Position numbers and translations under genes: made by a program | The notes under the pieces: model-generated | Seen by the model: only the letters and a program-made list of their open reading frames with translations | Told to the model about the DNA's origin: nothing | Databases searched by the model: none | Shown: one piece after another, positions 11,919 through 24,642 of the stretch | Layout: each line of letters starts with the position of its first letter | How positions within the stretch are numbered: the stretch's first letter is position 1 | Assembly (NCBI GenBank): GCA_037179335.1 | Contig: JAKZHN010000001.1 | Coordinates: 806,001-870,000 of the forward strand | Direction: 5' to 3' | Source: Cyclaneusma minus | Taxonomy: Eukaryota; Ascomycota; Leotiomycetes; Marthamycetales; Marthamycetaceae | Length of the DNA: 64,000 bases

Positions 11919-13102
11919 ATGGATAACAAGCGCCACCCCAGCTCGTTCCAGCAGCTGGAGAAGCTGGGCGAGGGAACCTATGCGACGGTATGCGCCCTGA
12001 CTCCCAACCTCATCCTGACTCTCAATCACCCCGCATGTCGCTGCTGCTTAGCAGGTCGCAAATCGATCTGGAACATCGCGAACCAGTTCAGGACAAAATA
12101 GCTAACATCCTACAGGTATTCAAAGGCCGCAACCGCCAAACCGGCGAGCTCGTAGCCCTCAAGGAAATCCACCTCGACTCCGAAGAAGGCACGCCCAGCA
12201 CCGCCATCCGCGAAATCTCCCTCATGAAAGAGCTCAAGCACGAAAACATCGTGCGCCTCCACGATGTAATCCACACCGAGAACAAGCTCATGCTCGTCTT
12301 CGAGCACATGGACAAGGACCTCAAGAAATACATGGACACCTGTGGCGACCGCGGCGCCCTCAACCCCGTCACCATCAAATCCTTCATGCACCAGCTCCTC
12401 CTCGGCATCGAATTCTGCCACACCAACCGCGTGCTGCACCGCGATCTCAAGCCCCAAAACCTGCTCATCAATACCAAAGGCCAGCTGAAGCTTGCGGATT
12501 TTGGTTTGGCTAGGGCTTTTGGCATTCCGGTTAATACGTTTTCGAATGAGGTGGTGACGCTGTGGTATCGCGCCCCGGATGTGTTGCTTGGTAGCCGCAC
12601 CTACAACACCTCTATCGACATCTGGTCCGCCGGCTGCATCATGGCCGAGATGTACACAGGCCGACCCCTCTTCCCCGGCACGACCAACGACGACCAACTC
12701 GTGCGCATCTTCCGCATCATGGGCACGCCCTCCGAGCGCTCCTGGCCCGGCATTTCGCAGTTCACCGAATACAAAGCCAATTTCCAAATGTTCGCCACGC
12801 AGTCCCTGTCTTCCATCTTACCCCAAATCGATCCTTTGGGTATCGATTTGCTGCAAAGGATGTTGCAACTTAGGCCTGAGTTGAGGATTAGCGCACACGA
12901 TGCGTTGCAGCATGCTTGGTTCGCGGATATTACGCAACTCAGACATCAGAATCAGATGCAGCAACAGCAACAGCAGCCGCAAATGCAAGGACATGGCCAG
13001 TTGCATCCGCAGCAGAGGATGTATCAGCAGCAGCATCCAGGCCATCCGCAGCAGCAAGGTCCGCCCATGATCCAAGGACAGGGCGGATATCAGGACTACT
13101 GA
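11919..13102 (+). CDS. PHO85: PHO85-like cyclin-dependent protein kinase
   Basis: Exons 11919-11987 and 12116-13102 give 351 aa. The intron (GTATGC to TACAG, branch GCTAAC) falls inside the glycine loop, after GEGTYAT, and is phase 0. The start MDNKRHPSSFQQLEKLGEGTY is characteristic of fungal Pho85/PhoA kinases, as is TPSTAIRE in the C-helix. Also visible are VALKE (catalytic Lys39), HRDLKPQN, DFGLA and the activation segment TFSNEVVTLWYRAPDVLLG, which has no CDK1-type phospho-Thr context. The C-terminal 50 residues are Gln-rich (QQQQQQPQ, HPQQ). Pho85 kinases pair with Pcl cyclins to control phosphate response, glycogen metabolism, polarity and cell cycle. Identity is confident; the cyclin partners are not in this window. 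Confidence 0.95.
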
Positions 13103-14249
13103 AAACTGGAAAACAGTGGCTAGGTGCTGCGTGCCGATTATGAGATTGACCATAGGGGGGGAGTGGCAGGCATGACTATTTTTAAAACAGAAGCGTTCAG
13201 ATTTGAAAAGAAACGGCTGATTGCAAAGGGGAGGTAATGATGTACGAAATCGCGTTTCTACCGGTTTGGCGATAGCGAGGGGCAAAGGCAAATCTTTAGC
13301 ATGATTGCGCGGCGTTGGGAGGAGTGTCTTTTTCAATGAAACGGATTGAAATCGCGCGCTGAGCATGCCTAGGCTGGCTGCGTGCGTGTATTCCGAATTT
13401 GCGAGTCACACATTTTCGAGCACTGATTTTCAATGAGAAAAGACCAATTTGCTTGCGGCTCTATTCTTTCGTTCCTTGATACATGCCTACGAGACATGCT
13501 CATTCCTGATTCCCGAATCTCTACACTAGACCAAGTTAGAGCCCCTAGCGCGAGCGAGCTGTAATCTGTATACCGGTGATCCCGAAGAGCAAGCTACAAG
13601 TTCTGAAGTCACAGGAAGGCGGAAGCCACTAGCCAACAATGCGGTCACTTCCCACATTTCTCCAAACCTAGAGTCCTAGAACCTAGCCTCCTAGGAGACC
13701 GAGACCAGCTATATATATATACCATACCGATTAATTCTGGATAGGAACCTGAGAAAAACCACAGGATACTTAGGAAACATCTGAAGTCACCTCTGCCCGG
13801 CTCTAGATTCCGCAAGCCTGTAGTGTCCTAGAAGAAGAACAGCGGCACGATGCTTCCAGCGCTCTCATTCACCGCCGCCTCAGGCGCAGCAGAACTACCT
13901 TACCTACTAATACCATATCTCCCGTCGCATGGCCATCCAAATATACCCCTTTCAGGCTTTCGCAACCCCCCTCAAACAACACAAGGTATCCCACATATCC
14001 CACGTATCCCACATCCCAAGAAAACCCCAACAACAACAACTATACCATACTATACTATACTATTTTTTACACAGCCACAGCCACAGCAGCAGGCGAAGGA
14101 AAATCCCTCCCCTCCACCAACCGACACGAACAATCCCTAAACCGACACTCCCCCCTCTCCTTCCCCCCACCACCCGAACCTCCCCACAACCCTCTCGGGA
14201 GGGCCGCCCCCGCAACACCCCCATCCTCAGCCCCCCCGTACCACCACCC
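13103..14249. other. Convergent intergenic region
   Basis: This lies between the 3' ends of the kinase and the purine permease. It contains a short TATATATATA run near 13715 and C/A-rich sequence at 13950-14240. No gene is supported. Confidence 0.5.
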
Positions 14250-16611
14250 CTACGCCCACCTCTCACTAACCGCTATCTTCCCCCCCTTCCCCAACATCCC
14301 AATTCCGCTCTGCGTGCTCTTCGCCCCACTCTTCCCACTAACCTGACTCTTCACCTCCGCCTCTGCCGGCTCATGCAGCCGCATCATACTCGTCTCATCG
14401 CCCGCCACGCTGGGACTACCTCTGCCGTTGCTTTCTCGCTCGCTCTCGCTGCTCTGGCCGCCTTTGCTACCGCGCTTGCCACTGCCCTGTAGATTCATCT
14501 CCTTGCCCTCTCCCTTTTCACTTCCATTGCCGTGTTTCCAGAACTCGACGCCGTCTTTGGGCATGCGTATAAACCATGGCAGGCGACCTGCATGTGGTTT
14601 ATATGTCCAATATTCCTGCAAATCCGCGTCGGGGGGTACCATGCGTCCTCCACTTAGCAAACTCGTCAGATAAATAAGACCATTGAGGGTGGTATAAGTC
14701 ATGAGTCCTGCAATCAGCCCGTAGGCTACCGAGTAGGAGAAAGGCATAAAAGCCATAGTAACGAATGCCGGCACCGCATCGCCAATGTATCGCCAATTCA
14801 CCGTCGTGACCTGGCGCATCATCATGCAGCCCACTAGGATCAACGTGCAACCAGTCGCCCACGGCGGAATGGACGCAAAGATCGGTGCAAAGAAGATAGA
14901 TACCAGAAAACACAAGCCCGTCGTCATAGCCGTCAATCCGCTCCGTCCGCCCTCGGCAATCCCCGCACCTGACTCCACGAAGGCAGTAACGGGAGGTAAG
15001 CCGAAGAGCGAACCGATGGAGATTGAGAGGGCGTCGGTGCAGTAGGCGAGCGTGGAGCGCGGGAAGTCGCCGGTGGTGGGGTCGACGGCGCCGCTGAAAC
15101 GTGCCATGCTGTATACGGTGGCGGTGCAGTCGATGATGTCGACGTAGAGGAAGGTCATGAGCGCGAGGATGAATTGCGAGGCGCTGATGCCGGAGGCGGA
15201 GAGGTTCCAGGTTTGAACGGCCAGAGTGGTTTCGATGGGGTGGAAGCCGACGACTTGCTTGAAGAAGGAGAAACGGTCGTCGCCGAGGCCGCCGTGGTCG
15301 TGGGGGAAGTAGGTGAATGATGTGTTGCGGCTGGGGTTGAGGGTTAGTTTGGTTGGTCAGGGATTGGGAATGGGGAGAGGGGATGGGGGAGATGAGTGGG
15401 GAGAAGAAGGGGAACGGAAAAGATGTGGGGGAGAAGACTGGAAATGGGACGTACGGCCAGGAGAGGATGGATACTATGGCTATGCCGATTACGATGGCGG
15501 TTTTGAATCGGTAGGCCATGAGGTAGGCGGTGAGCACGCCTCCGCAGAGGATTCCAATCCACATCTGACAGTGTTAGTTGAGATGTTGAGGTGAATGGGT
15601 CGGTAAGTGAATAGGGTGCTGTAAAAAACAACATACCGACGGGTTTTGCAATGTATGGCTAAGACATTGGTTCTGGGGGTTCAGGAATTCTGTTGGACAT
15701 CCCGCAAGCTGCAACGGAGTATTTACTCCCCCACTGATTGCACCAATACCTGCCTGGCTAGACAGTCCAACCAGTGTAAGAAACAGGCCTATGCCAACAC
15801 CACTAGCAACCTTGATGCTCTGAGGGATAATCTTGACGAGCCACTGTCGCAGGCCAAAGAGTGACAAAAATACAAAGATGAAGCCTTCGACGAAGACCGC
15901 GGTCAGAGCTAGACGGTACGGCACGGGGCCATTGCCATTGGCACCAACGACTTGGTAGGAGAAGTACGCGTTGAGTCCCATCCCAGGACTGATGTAATTA
16001 TTAGCATGAGTGGTGTGGAAAGCTGGAGAATGTAGATATGGCATACGCTAGAGCCACAGGCAGGTTGGTCAGGAAGCCAAACATGAAGGATGATACTCCT
16101 GCTATTGCTGCAGTGGCTGTCACCAAGTCTCGCTGGAATACTGTATATTTGTTAGAGAATTCGCGACGACACGAGCGCTGGCCCTATCAAACATATGGAC
16201 TCATACCTTGAACACACATATCATATTTAACTTTGCAATCACCTTCGCCGATATCAGGACATATTTCTACGCATGTGCCTCCAGTTTGCGATACGATTTG
16301 TGACTGTTTGTGTCAGCAATGGTATCCTGATGTTGAACACAGCTCGTGATGATGAGCCATTCAGCATTTGCTTACATTGACTGCAATGATGTATGCCATA
16401 GTAAAGAACGTCGTCATGCCGGCACGAATCTCCGTTAAAAATGTAGAATCCCTCCGTTCCTTTGGCTGTCGTATTGTTAGTTCGTGCTTGTAGCTACGTC
16501 TTGCTGGGAGAGGCTCACATGGCCAGAGCCACCGAGTCTGAAGCATCGTCCAAATGTTGATCTCGACACGTTCGCGTCCAGCCGCTTGAGGTGGCGACGA
16601 ATCGACTCCAT
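14250..16611 (-). CDS. azgA: AzgA-type purine (adenine/guanine/hypoxanthine) permease
   Basis: Seven exons on the minus strand (16611-16519, 16465-16376, 16303-16207, 16140-16047, 15988-15637, 15564-15455, 15330-14250) give 638 aa; every junction is GT-AG and keeps frame. Landmarks of the AzgA branch of the nucleobase-ascorbate transporter superfamily are TEIRAGMTTFFTMAYIIAVN near the N-terminus, LPVALAPGMGLNAYF, VASGVGIGLFLTLVG, DIIDCTATVYSMARFSG and VTAFVESGAGIAEGGRSGLT. About a dozen hydrophobic spans fit a plasma-membrane proton symporter. A short loop between spans 1 and 2 holds four Cys (GGTCVEICPDIGEGDCKVKYDMC). The C-terminal 110 residues are hydrophilic, Ser/Gly-rich and probably cytoplasmic, longer than in many AzgA proteins. 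Many small exons are usual for this gene. Substrate specificity is inferred from family. Confidence 0.93.
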
Positions 16612-19036
16612 CGTGATGCAATTCCAACGCCTCCACGCAGTAAAAAAGCCAAGAATCAATAGATCGACGGAAAATGAAGTAGCGAGGTCATTTAACAAGT
16701 AAGAATTGTTGCACTCTACAACAAGGCTCGCTGGCCAGGCCTCTATCTTCTATCGCCTGGGAAATGCACGGAAGGAAACATCACAATCTCTCCTATCCTA
16801 CCTAGCTCGCGTGGGAGTTGTGATACCCGTTGACTGACACCGGAGCCGTTGCGCCCGAGGCAGGGCCATGCACTTGCAGCTATCGAGGACCAGGCTCATC
16901 TATCGCAGGCTATTTCTTCGACTTCCTCCGTGTCTCGAGTCAGGATTGGAGAAGCCAATGGTTCTTCACGGCCTGGCAACGAACCTGCAGGTATCCGCCT
17001 ATCACGACATGCAACAAGCCGCCGTGTAATATTGAAAGCTGGACTGCAAATAGAATCGAGTATGGCGTGGTAACCGTGGCTGGCAGAGCATGGAGACACA
17101 AGCCTGTGAGGCACCGGGCTTCGAGAATGGCAGGTCGCATCATGTGATTGTCTGGACCGTTATGAAACTGGTAGCAAAGGATGCAGAGACGGATCGGGGC
17201 AGATATAATGCCTCGAGTATAGCTGGTCAGGACTGGGATAGCAATCATGACCAAGCAAGTTGAGCCCATACACAACAGTCGGGCTTCCTGCTCGTTCCCG
17301 GGACATTGTGACAGGAAACCGTTAGGATCAACCCCTCAAGCACGTTTTCTCCCGTCCTGTCAAAGCTTGGCTTCCGAAGACTCAGGGTGGTTGGTCTGCC
17401 TCCGTCTCTGTGCTACCGGCAGTATCACGAGGCAGTTGTCGGAGAGGGCTGCCAGAGCCTGACATTCCCGCAGCCATGTATACAAGGAGAAATAAGAGCA
17501 TGGGCGAGGGAGATAATGGGAATATAAGCACGGCCGAAGTGGACAAGAAGGACTCCCTCCCCCACTGCACACGAACTGCTTTGGCCGGGCAGGATGGTCC
17601 CCCTGCGCAGCCCGCATGGCATCCGCCCCGGATTGACGTGTCTCCGCGTCATGATGGTGTGGTGGAATTCTTTGCATGTCACAGCACAGCTGTCGTGACC
17701 AGACCTGTGTGCGGGGGCCGCTCAGAAGAGGAGAATAACAGCACATCGAGGCAGCGGGAAGTCTGCGGACTCGGGAGGCACAGTGAAGAGATGGTTGACG
17801 CGGCTGGAGAGGTTACTCGCCAACTGGCAGCAGGAGATAGAAAAGTGCAGCATCTTCCTGTAGGCATGTGGTGCGTTGCTGCGGCGCCAAAACAGGACGT
17901 AGATCAAATAAAGCGGAGCATTGTAGGAATTGGGCCATGGAGGGCCATGAAAGCAGACGCGTGCGAAATGGGCTTGTGGTTGTGTATCCGTGGCGAAGTT
18001 GAGAGGCTTGCAGGAGGATGGGAGAGAGTGGTGAGGTCGACGGTTGTTGGCCCTCGTTTGGGGTTTGGGCGGAAGGATTCCTACCGGGATTGGTATCTTA
18101 GGCGAGGCTACGGTGGCCGCACGTGCCATTGTGGCAGATCCAGGTCCAGACCACGCGTTGCAGGCGCCTCACAAGTACTTCACTGTACCTTGCGCTATCT
18201 CCCACCACTCCAAACACTCGACCACTGCCTGTGTCCCCTCTTCTTACCAGCTCAAACCGAGCGCCAGTACTGCTGTACAAGAGTCTTCTCTGTGTTGCCG
18301 CACTTTTTGCCCCAAGTCCGCTGTCAGCGACTCTCTCCCAGCCGCTTGGAACCAATCGCATCTTCTGTTAGAACCGGCCTTCATTTCTCAGAACTGTACC
18401 ACTGTACAACATCACCCGATGAGACTCGCCTTTCCCCTCGTCCAAGCTATCGGATGTGACAAGTCGATCAATGAGGCGATCTCAACGGCGAAAGGCTGGA
18501 CATGCCAAGGTCGACGAGATCGGAATGCCCCAGATTCCCCATACTGCGGCATACACTTAGTATGTCTGTGGAAGATAACAGGTGAAAAGAATCAAGGGGG
18601 ACGTCAGCTTCCCCGGATGAGACTCTGCTCTTCTCTGCCATCTGGCCAACAGCCAGTCGGCTAGCTGCTTCTTTGCCGCTCAACAGATCCGCAGATGATG
18701 TGAAATTTCAAGTCGTATGGCAGCCAGCGTCGACTGCATATGCCTCTCGGTCTTGCTACCATCCAGCCGCCGATTTAAAGTATACTGTACCATCAAACTT
18801 CCCTTATGCTATGAAAAGAACCTTCTTGAAGTAGCTGCATAGAAGATCGTAGCCTGCACTCAGGTGACCCTTCTCTTTCTTTCCCACGTCTCTCTTATCT
18901 TTTCACTCGGTCTGAGATCCTCAGCCTTCCCTTGCAGCACCAAGTTTCGCACCTCATGGCATCATAACCCGTCTCCTGCTCGACACCACTCGATCTTATT
19001 TCTTTCTTCTCTTCTTCCATATAGACGGCTCTCAAC
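16612..19036. other. 2.4-kb intergenic region, divergent promoters
   Basis: This separates the permease from the gene at 19037, which point apart. A 349-codon open frame at 17410-18459 has no domain, odd Cys/Arg-rich composition and open frames opposite it, so I treat it as chance. Pyrimidine-rich tracts at 18860-19020 look like the 5' UTR/promoter of the next gene. Confidence 0.5.
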
Positions 19037-21102
19037 ATGTTCGATGTTGCTTGGTCAGATCCGTCACACGAAACAGTAGGACAGCGCCGGGAGCGCAAAA
19101 GTCGGAAAGATGAAGGCCATTCTCGAAGGACGTCGTTGATGAGTTCAACCTCCAGTGATTCTTCAACGACAAGTCCGGCGCCGTCACATAGGCCACATAC
19201 ACTCGGGTCTCTGCAAGGACACATCAAATCATCTCTACCAAGTGTGAATATTCCCGGGCTGAGAATCAGGACACAATCTTCCAATGGCACTTCCCATGGC
19301 AAACCACCCGTCCTCGAACTTGAGCTGGACTCTCGCCACAGAAATAAGCCCTCTCAGCAACAACAGAAGTTTGATTCATTCCTTGCCGGTAATCACTACG
19401 AGTCTGATTCCACGTCGACCATTACCACGCTGACAACGTCCCGGGGTATGTTCGAGTCTTCAACTAAACTTGTATACTATCAGAATGTGCTGATCTCATC
19501 AGATTCCTCAGACGTGAGCAAAGGGCCTCAAAGTCCTGACTCTACTTGGAGTTTCATGCCGAATGGGGTCTCCAAAGCTCTTGAAATCCAGTCTCTGAGT
19601 CCGAAGTCATTCGTGACGCGGAGCACGGAAATCACCATAGCCTCAATCGACGATATCGATCTCAATTCGCCGGCCAATGAAGTTCTGATCTTTGCAAGCC
19701 CACCAAACATGACTGCGCATGAGAGTAGCGGGAGTGGAACGGAGTCTGACAGGTGATAAACTTCTAGATCCTTAGCATAAACAATCTGCTAATTGCAAAC
19801 AGATCGCCAACTTTCATGCTATTCCCCACCCCTCCTATACCATATCCTTCAGGTGAAGGTAAGTCCGGTCATTTCATCTTTCCTCGACGTCAACTAACTT
19901 GGGCTAGATTCTCCGACGCCCCCTAGTCGAGCAAAATCACCCGATGGTGAACCATGGAAGCCCCCCAAGGATTGGGGAAGCCTTGACACACGCATGCCAT
20001 CTCCACTTCACCAATCAACAGGCTCAATGCTAGCTCGGCGGACGATATCGCCACAGCCAATTCAAGGAATTCCGCCTTTCATTCACTCTCCCCCGTCACG
20101 CCCTCTTCCGAAGCCTCCATCGGAGGCAACTCCACTTCAGAAAGAGATTATCAAAATGTCACGAAGCGGACCCCAGGTCTTGGCAGAAAACTTTACCAGC
20201 GTCAGGAAAAGTATGGCAACTGAAGCAGAAGCACCAATTCTTCAGGAACTATGGATGCTCGCTGCTTTGCGCCAAATAAAACGACCGTCTGCGGACGGCA
20301 CTGGACGGAAAAGTCTCGTAAAACCGCCAACCGGAATTGTCAAGATTTTGTCCTTGTACGAGCATCAAGGTATGTTGCCAGAGCTCTCGAGCTAATCAAA
20401 GCCACGTCTTTCTTTGACAAGCACGGTACTCACCATTTACCCAGCACTACCAACCTTTCTCTCCGCCCACCTCCACAAAACCCCGGCCCAAAAAACCGAA
20501 ATCCACCACCTATCACTCTTCCCCACCAACCCACCAACCAATATGCACCCCCGCATCCTCCCTCTCGTAGTTCCCATCCCACACCTCCCACTCCCCTACG
20601 CCAGTAACCTCTTCTCCCTAATCCAATCCCTCGCCCTCCCGTTCCTCCTCCCCTCCTCTTCCCTCCCCACCCTCCTCAAAGAATGCCACCGCCTCCTCAT
20701 CCCCACCGGCACCCTCTCCCTCACCCTCCTCGACCCCTCCCCCAAAATCGACACCATGGGTCCCAAACTCCGCCAATGGCTCGACACCCACATAATCATG
20801 CACTTAGAAAAGCAGTTCCGCTGCACCAACCCCACCCGTCTAATCCCCATCCTCGTCGCCGACGCCGGCTTCAACCTCTCTCCCACCAGTCCCATTCCAA
20901 AAGTCCGCGCGTCAGCCCCAGCGTCTGCAAAAGACAAAGTGCAGAGTTGGGGACTGCCGACGAACGATGGCTTGCCGAGGACGGCGAGTTCGGCGAGTCT
21001 GAGTACGCTGACGAGCTGGAGTAGTGCGAGTGTGGCGGGAGGGAGGACGCCGACGGGGAGGGAGGGGGCGCGGGATACTTCGGCTGCGGCGCTGAACAGA
21101 GG

Positions 21103-21139
<37 letters not shown>

Positions 21140-21715
21140 GGTGGGCTACCACCGGGAACGCCTGGTACGCCGGGAACACCTGGGACGCCTAAGCCGAGGA
21201 AGAACAAGACTGGTAGAGCAAAGATGCGGAGTAAGATCCCTGCCAAGACTAGGATTCGGCTCTTCGCCGTGCCGCCTGTTGTCCCCTCCAGTGGTGAGAC
21301 AAGCGAGTCAGGAGAAGTGTCCAGCGATGCCAAAGAGAGCGTAAAATCGCCAGGGAACGGGCCGGCTGCGACTCCCGCGACTCCTGAAGGTGGGTCGAGT
21401 CCGGAAGAGGAAAATATGAAGAGCTTGCTGTTGAGACAACTGTGGATGCATATCTGGGGATCTTTTGTGTGTGGGGAGGGGGAGGATGTGGAGAGGGATT
21501 GCGAGAGGAAGCGGAGGGCGGCGGAGGCGAGGAGGGCGAGGAAGGTGGAGAGGGATCCGATGGATATTGGGTTGGTGGCGGGGACGGAAAGTGAGGAGGA
21601 GGAGGAGGGGATGGTTATGTGGTGGGAGATTGAGGAGATTGTGGAGGAGTGTAGGGAGTGGGGGACGGTGTGGGAGGTTGTTGTTCTGAAGGCTGTTAAG
21701 GGGGCTGGTAGGTAG
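19037..21715 (+). CDS. Large disordered protein with methyltransferase-like segment
   Basis: Four exons (19037-19752, 19803-19858, 19908-20369, 20445-21715) give 834 aa; all introns are GT-AG of 49-75 nt and preserve frame. Residues 1-400 are Ser/Pro/Thr-rich, with a short ordered helix around APILQELWMLAALRQIK. From about residue 412 sequence such as SLPTLLKECHRLLIPTGTLSLTLLDPSP looks like the C-terminal strands of a class I SAM-dependent methyltransferase, followed by GPKLRQWLD and FRCTNPTRLIP. I see no clear GxGxG SAM-binding loop, so activity is doubtful. An 11-residue Ala run and a GTPGTPGTPGTP run follow, then a Lys/Arg- and Glu-rich tail. Similar long 'methyltransferase type 11-like' proteins of unknown role are known to me from filamentous ascomycetes. 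The family link is tentative; the gene structure is well supported. Confidence 0.7.
21104..21136 (+). repeat. Coding trinucleotide repeat (GCT)x11
   Basis: Eleven perfect GCT codons encode an Ala11 tract inside the gene at 19037-21715. It is a likely length-variable site. Confidence 0.95.
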
Positions 21716-22875
21716 TGTGATGATGCTTGGTGGGGTGGGGCCTGGTTGGGAGGTGGGAAGTCAGATGGTGACATGCGGTGGCTGGCTTGATGGGATTCTC
21801 AGTCGATGGTAAAAAGCTCTTGGGTTTGGCGGGTAGGATGCTAGGGATGGGGATTTTGCTCGGGGTTGCTACATTCTTGCGGTCTTTTTAAACGGTTTTG
21901 GGCGAATACCATTCATTATTTCGAACTTCCAGTAATCAAATGTTCTGGCCAATAGCCTACTTAGCCTTCGTCCTTGCAATGCCTTCTCTGAAGTACTCAC
22001 CCCTGTTCACTGCTGGTCCCTGCCGGAAGGATATCGAAGTATCCGCAATCTGGCAAGCCATGCGGTGGATGAAGCTCGGCAGCCTTAGCAATGAAATTCA
22101 AAAAAAAGTGGTATTATGGTATATAGAAAAGGCAGGGACTCTCTAGCTTTGGCTGGAGTCTGGACGATGTCGGGGAACGGCAAAAGTCTTGACGCCGTAT
22201 TATGATCTTGTGACTTGTCACGCTATACCGTATAGGTAAGGTACATTTCCCGTTTCACAGCGGCCACGCTGGTCACTGGTTTAAATGATTACATGGCTTC
22301 TGTTGAGAACAAAGTCGAATCGGAATAGCTTAGCAGGAGCGCTAGAGAGGGACCCGTGTGTGGCTCTTGAAGGTGGTTCTTTAGCCCTGGCACTAGGCAC
22401 TTTGTGGAGGGTGGGATCTGGATCGCCCGGGGAACTGGTATGTGGTGGGATATGTAGGGTTGTGACCCGTTGGCCTTACGGGGTGTAGGAGATTGTTGCG
22501 GAGGCTGGCGGGCCTTATATCTAGCACCAGTTGTACCCCTAGAACTCCTCTGGAAAACAATAAAAATGAAGCATTAGGTAGACACATCTTTCGGCTGAAA
22601 ATTAAAGGGTACCTTAGTGGCTGGTGAGAAATGAGTCGTATGATCAGAAATCAGGTTTGGACACTTTCCGATCGTGTCTTAGTTAGTGGTCTGGTTGGAT
22701 TTGAACCTCTAATTCGAAGGTAATTGAAAACATCCCGCTATGAGCAATGCTGGTGTATGACGCAAGCTCTGGCGGTGTGGGTCGAACTATAGAGTTGAAC
22801 TCGTCTGTGAATCCTGTGGCTCGTGAGGAGTCGAAGAAAACCCTCATGCGGATACCATAGCGATTAGCGAATTCA
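21716..22875. other. Intergenic, no feature seen
   Basis: About 1.2 kb between the methyltransferase-like gene and the HET relic. No coding or repeat structure was recognised. Confidence 0.5.
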
Positions 22876-24642
22876 CTATTCTATTCTAAACGTTTTGACC
22901 TCTAGATTCTGTCTGGCCATGGCTTCTGCTTCCTTGCGTCCCTCGTCAAGAAACGCAAAACTGAGATCCTCATACATGATCTGGCCAGCTCCCACGCGTG
23001 TGCATAAATTCGATGCTGAGTCTGAAATCGACTTCAAAATGATGAAATAGGCGGTCCCTATAAGAACAAATCGCCAGCTTTCATCGGGTTCACTTTCGAT
23101 ATCCTTCAACTTGCCACTAGTCAAATACACCCATGCTTCAAGGCCATCGTTGAGCCGAATCGAGCCGTGGCGTTCGTGGTCTTTCAAATAGACGGACGGA
23201 GTAATAAGCTACCCTTGAAAGACAGTACCGGTGCCGTTATGCGGAGTATTCTGTGATCGTTCTCCTGCGCAGAATCGGCAATAAGACCCCATTCTCTAAT
23301 CTGACCGTATTGGTCCTCCAATTCAAGAGCTCGTGGTAGAGAGCTCTCGAAAAGTCTAGGTCGAATGCCTGGTAATATGCACCCACATCAGGGAGCAAAC
23401 GAAAAGAGTTTTCTCGATCTCGAGTGTTAGCACCATTCTCGAAGTACCCCAGTCCCCAAATCTTACGAACAGGATGCTCGAGTCTGGAAATAGTGTTTCA
23501 TGATCCCCCGAAAAGCGTTGAGGGAGTCTTCGGCTTTGGTGAGGTTTCTAGCTGAATACGTTTCCACTTGCGAAATATATCGGTCATGACTGCTGTGCGG
23601 ACCTTGGAATTGTTTGGCCACCCAAACGTAGCTCAGGGCCACATATGGCATTTCCGGGTTGTGGCCTTGCACTCGAAGTGTCAGGCAGTCGATGGTTTGA
23701 AGGCCAGTGACGGGCTCGCGCTGCTCAGTGGAGCGGCACAGCAATTTGTGGTTTTGCTTGCAATACTGTAGCCAGACTGTGGCAATTCTGGCGTCAAAAA
23801 GCGCAGGGATGGTCGGCGGTGATAGAGTGGATGAACGACGATTAGGCCGCAAGAATATCGCACAACCCTTGGACTGAACTTGTTGTTGAACTCGTCTAAA
23901 AAGGCGCCAAGACCGAATCGTATCAGGTGGTGATTGCAGGACCCAAGTTCGAGGCATCGCAAGCAAACACAGGGTCTTGTTGATGTCGAGATTATTGTTC
24001 CTCGTGTAATTGAGGAAATCTCGGAATCTGGCGACCCAGATGGTATCAAGGTCTCCGTCTACCAACGGTAAGTCCTCGCTCTTTATACGGGAATCCAGGA
24101 GCATCTGACACAGAGAACACCCTGCTTTGCATGTTTTTCGAGTCCAAGAAGCCACCTTCGCAATCTGAACCGGGAATGACGAGGCCTTACAGAACTTGGT
24201 AGCTCCCGGGTGTTCATCGAATCTCTCCAAGGTTCGAAGAAGCTTCAGAAGATCAGGCTGAGAGCAATTGCTTCCAATATCTTCGATTGACGGAAGCAAT
24301 TTCGAGGCATTGGGCTCAAGAGACAAGTCGTCAGCGGCCTTTCGCTTCAAACTTGGTTGGGAAGACCGTAGACCAGTTCCCCCTGAAAGGTTGTCTTTTT
24401 TTTCGAACGTCGCTACTTGAAGCAAGTGTGATCGATAGCGCGTCCTCATGCGTGTTTTCTGGGATTAGTGGACAATTGGTAGTCCCGTGCCCCGAAATTT
24501 CTGTCCACGGTCGGTTGGGGGAGAGTTGGAGCTGAATCCTTTCGTGATCGAGCACTGTATCGAGAGAGGCAAAAGGCTCATTTGCGGAACTGTCGTCTTG
24601 ATTTCGAGCCTCAGACAAATTCGGTGCATCGTTTGAGCCCAT
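22876..24642 (-). pseudogene. HET (heterokaryon incompatibility) domain gene relic
   Basis: Minus-strand fragments in sequence match a HET protein. They are an N-terminal region from ATG 24642; a Cys-containing block (CKAGCSLCQMLLD); a linker ending in LQTIDC; the HET entry motif PYVALSYVW; then directly YSARNLTKAEDSLNAFRGI, which normally lies after the HET core. The 100-200 residues between these motifs (the YLWVD..CI and GW..QE parts) are missing, pointing to an internal deletion. The frame shifts at an A8 run (plus-strand T8, 24396-24403). A TAA follows TRASCS at 23463, and a frame break precedes the last 104-codon piece (YLKDHERHGSIRLND). HET proteins trigger cell death on fusion of unlike hyphae; this copy cannot. 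A GTAAGA..GCTAAC..CGAG intron near 23416-23465 may once have been real. Confidence 0.75.

Noticed and set aside
17410..18459. Open frame of 349 codons between the permease and the gene at 19037
   Set aside because: Composition is Cys/Arg/Trp-rich and irregular, no motif is recognisable, and equally open frames lie opposite. Probably chance in GC-balanced DNA.
22690..22720. T-loop-like GGTTCAAATCC on the minus strand
   Set aside because: Flanking bases do not form the T-stem or acceptor stem and no D-arm is found upstream.
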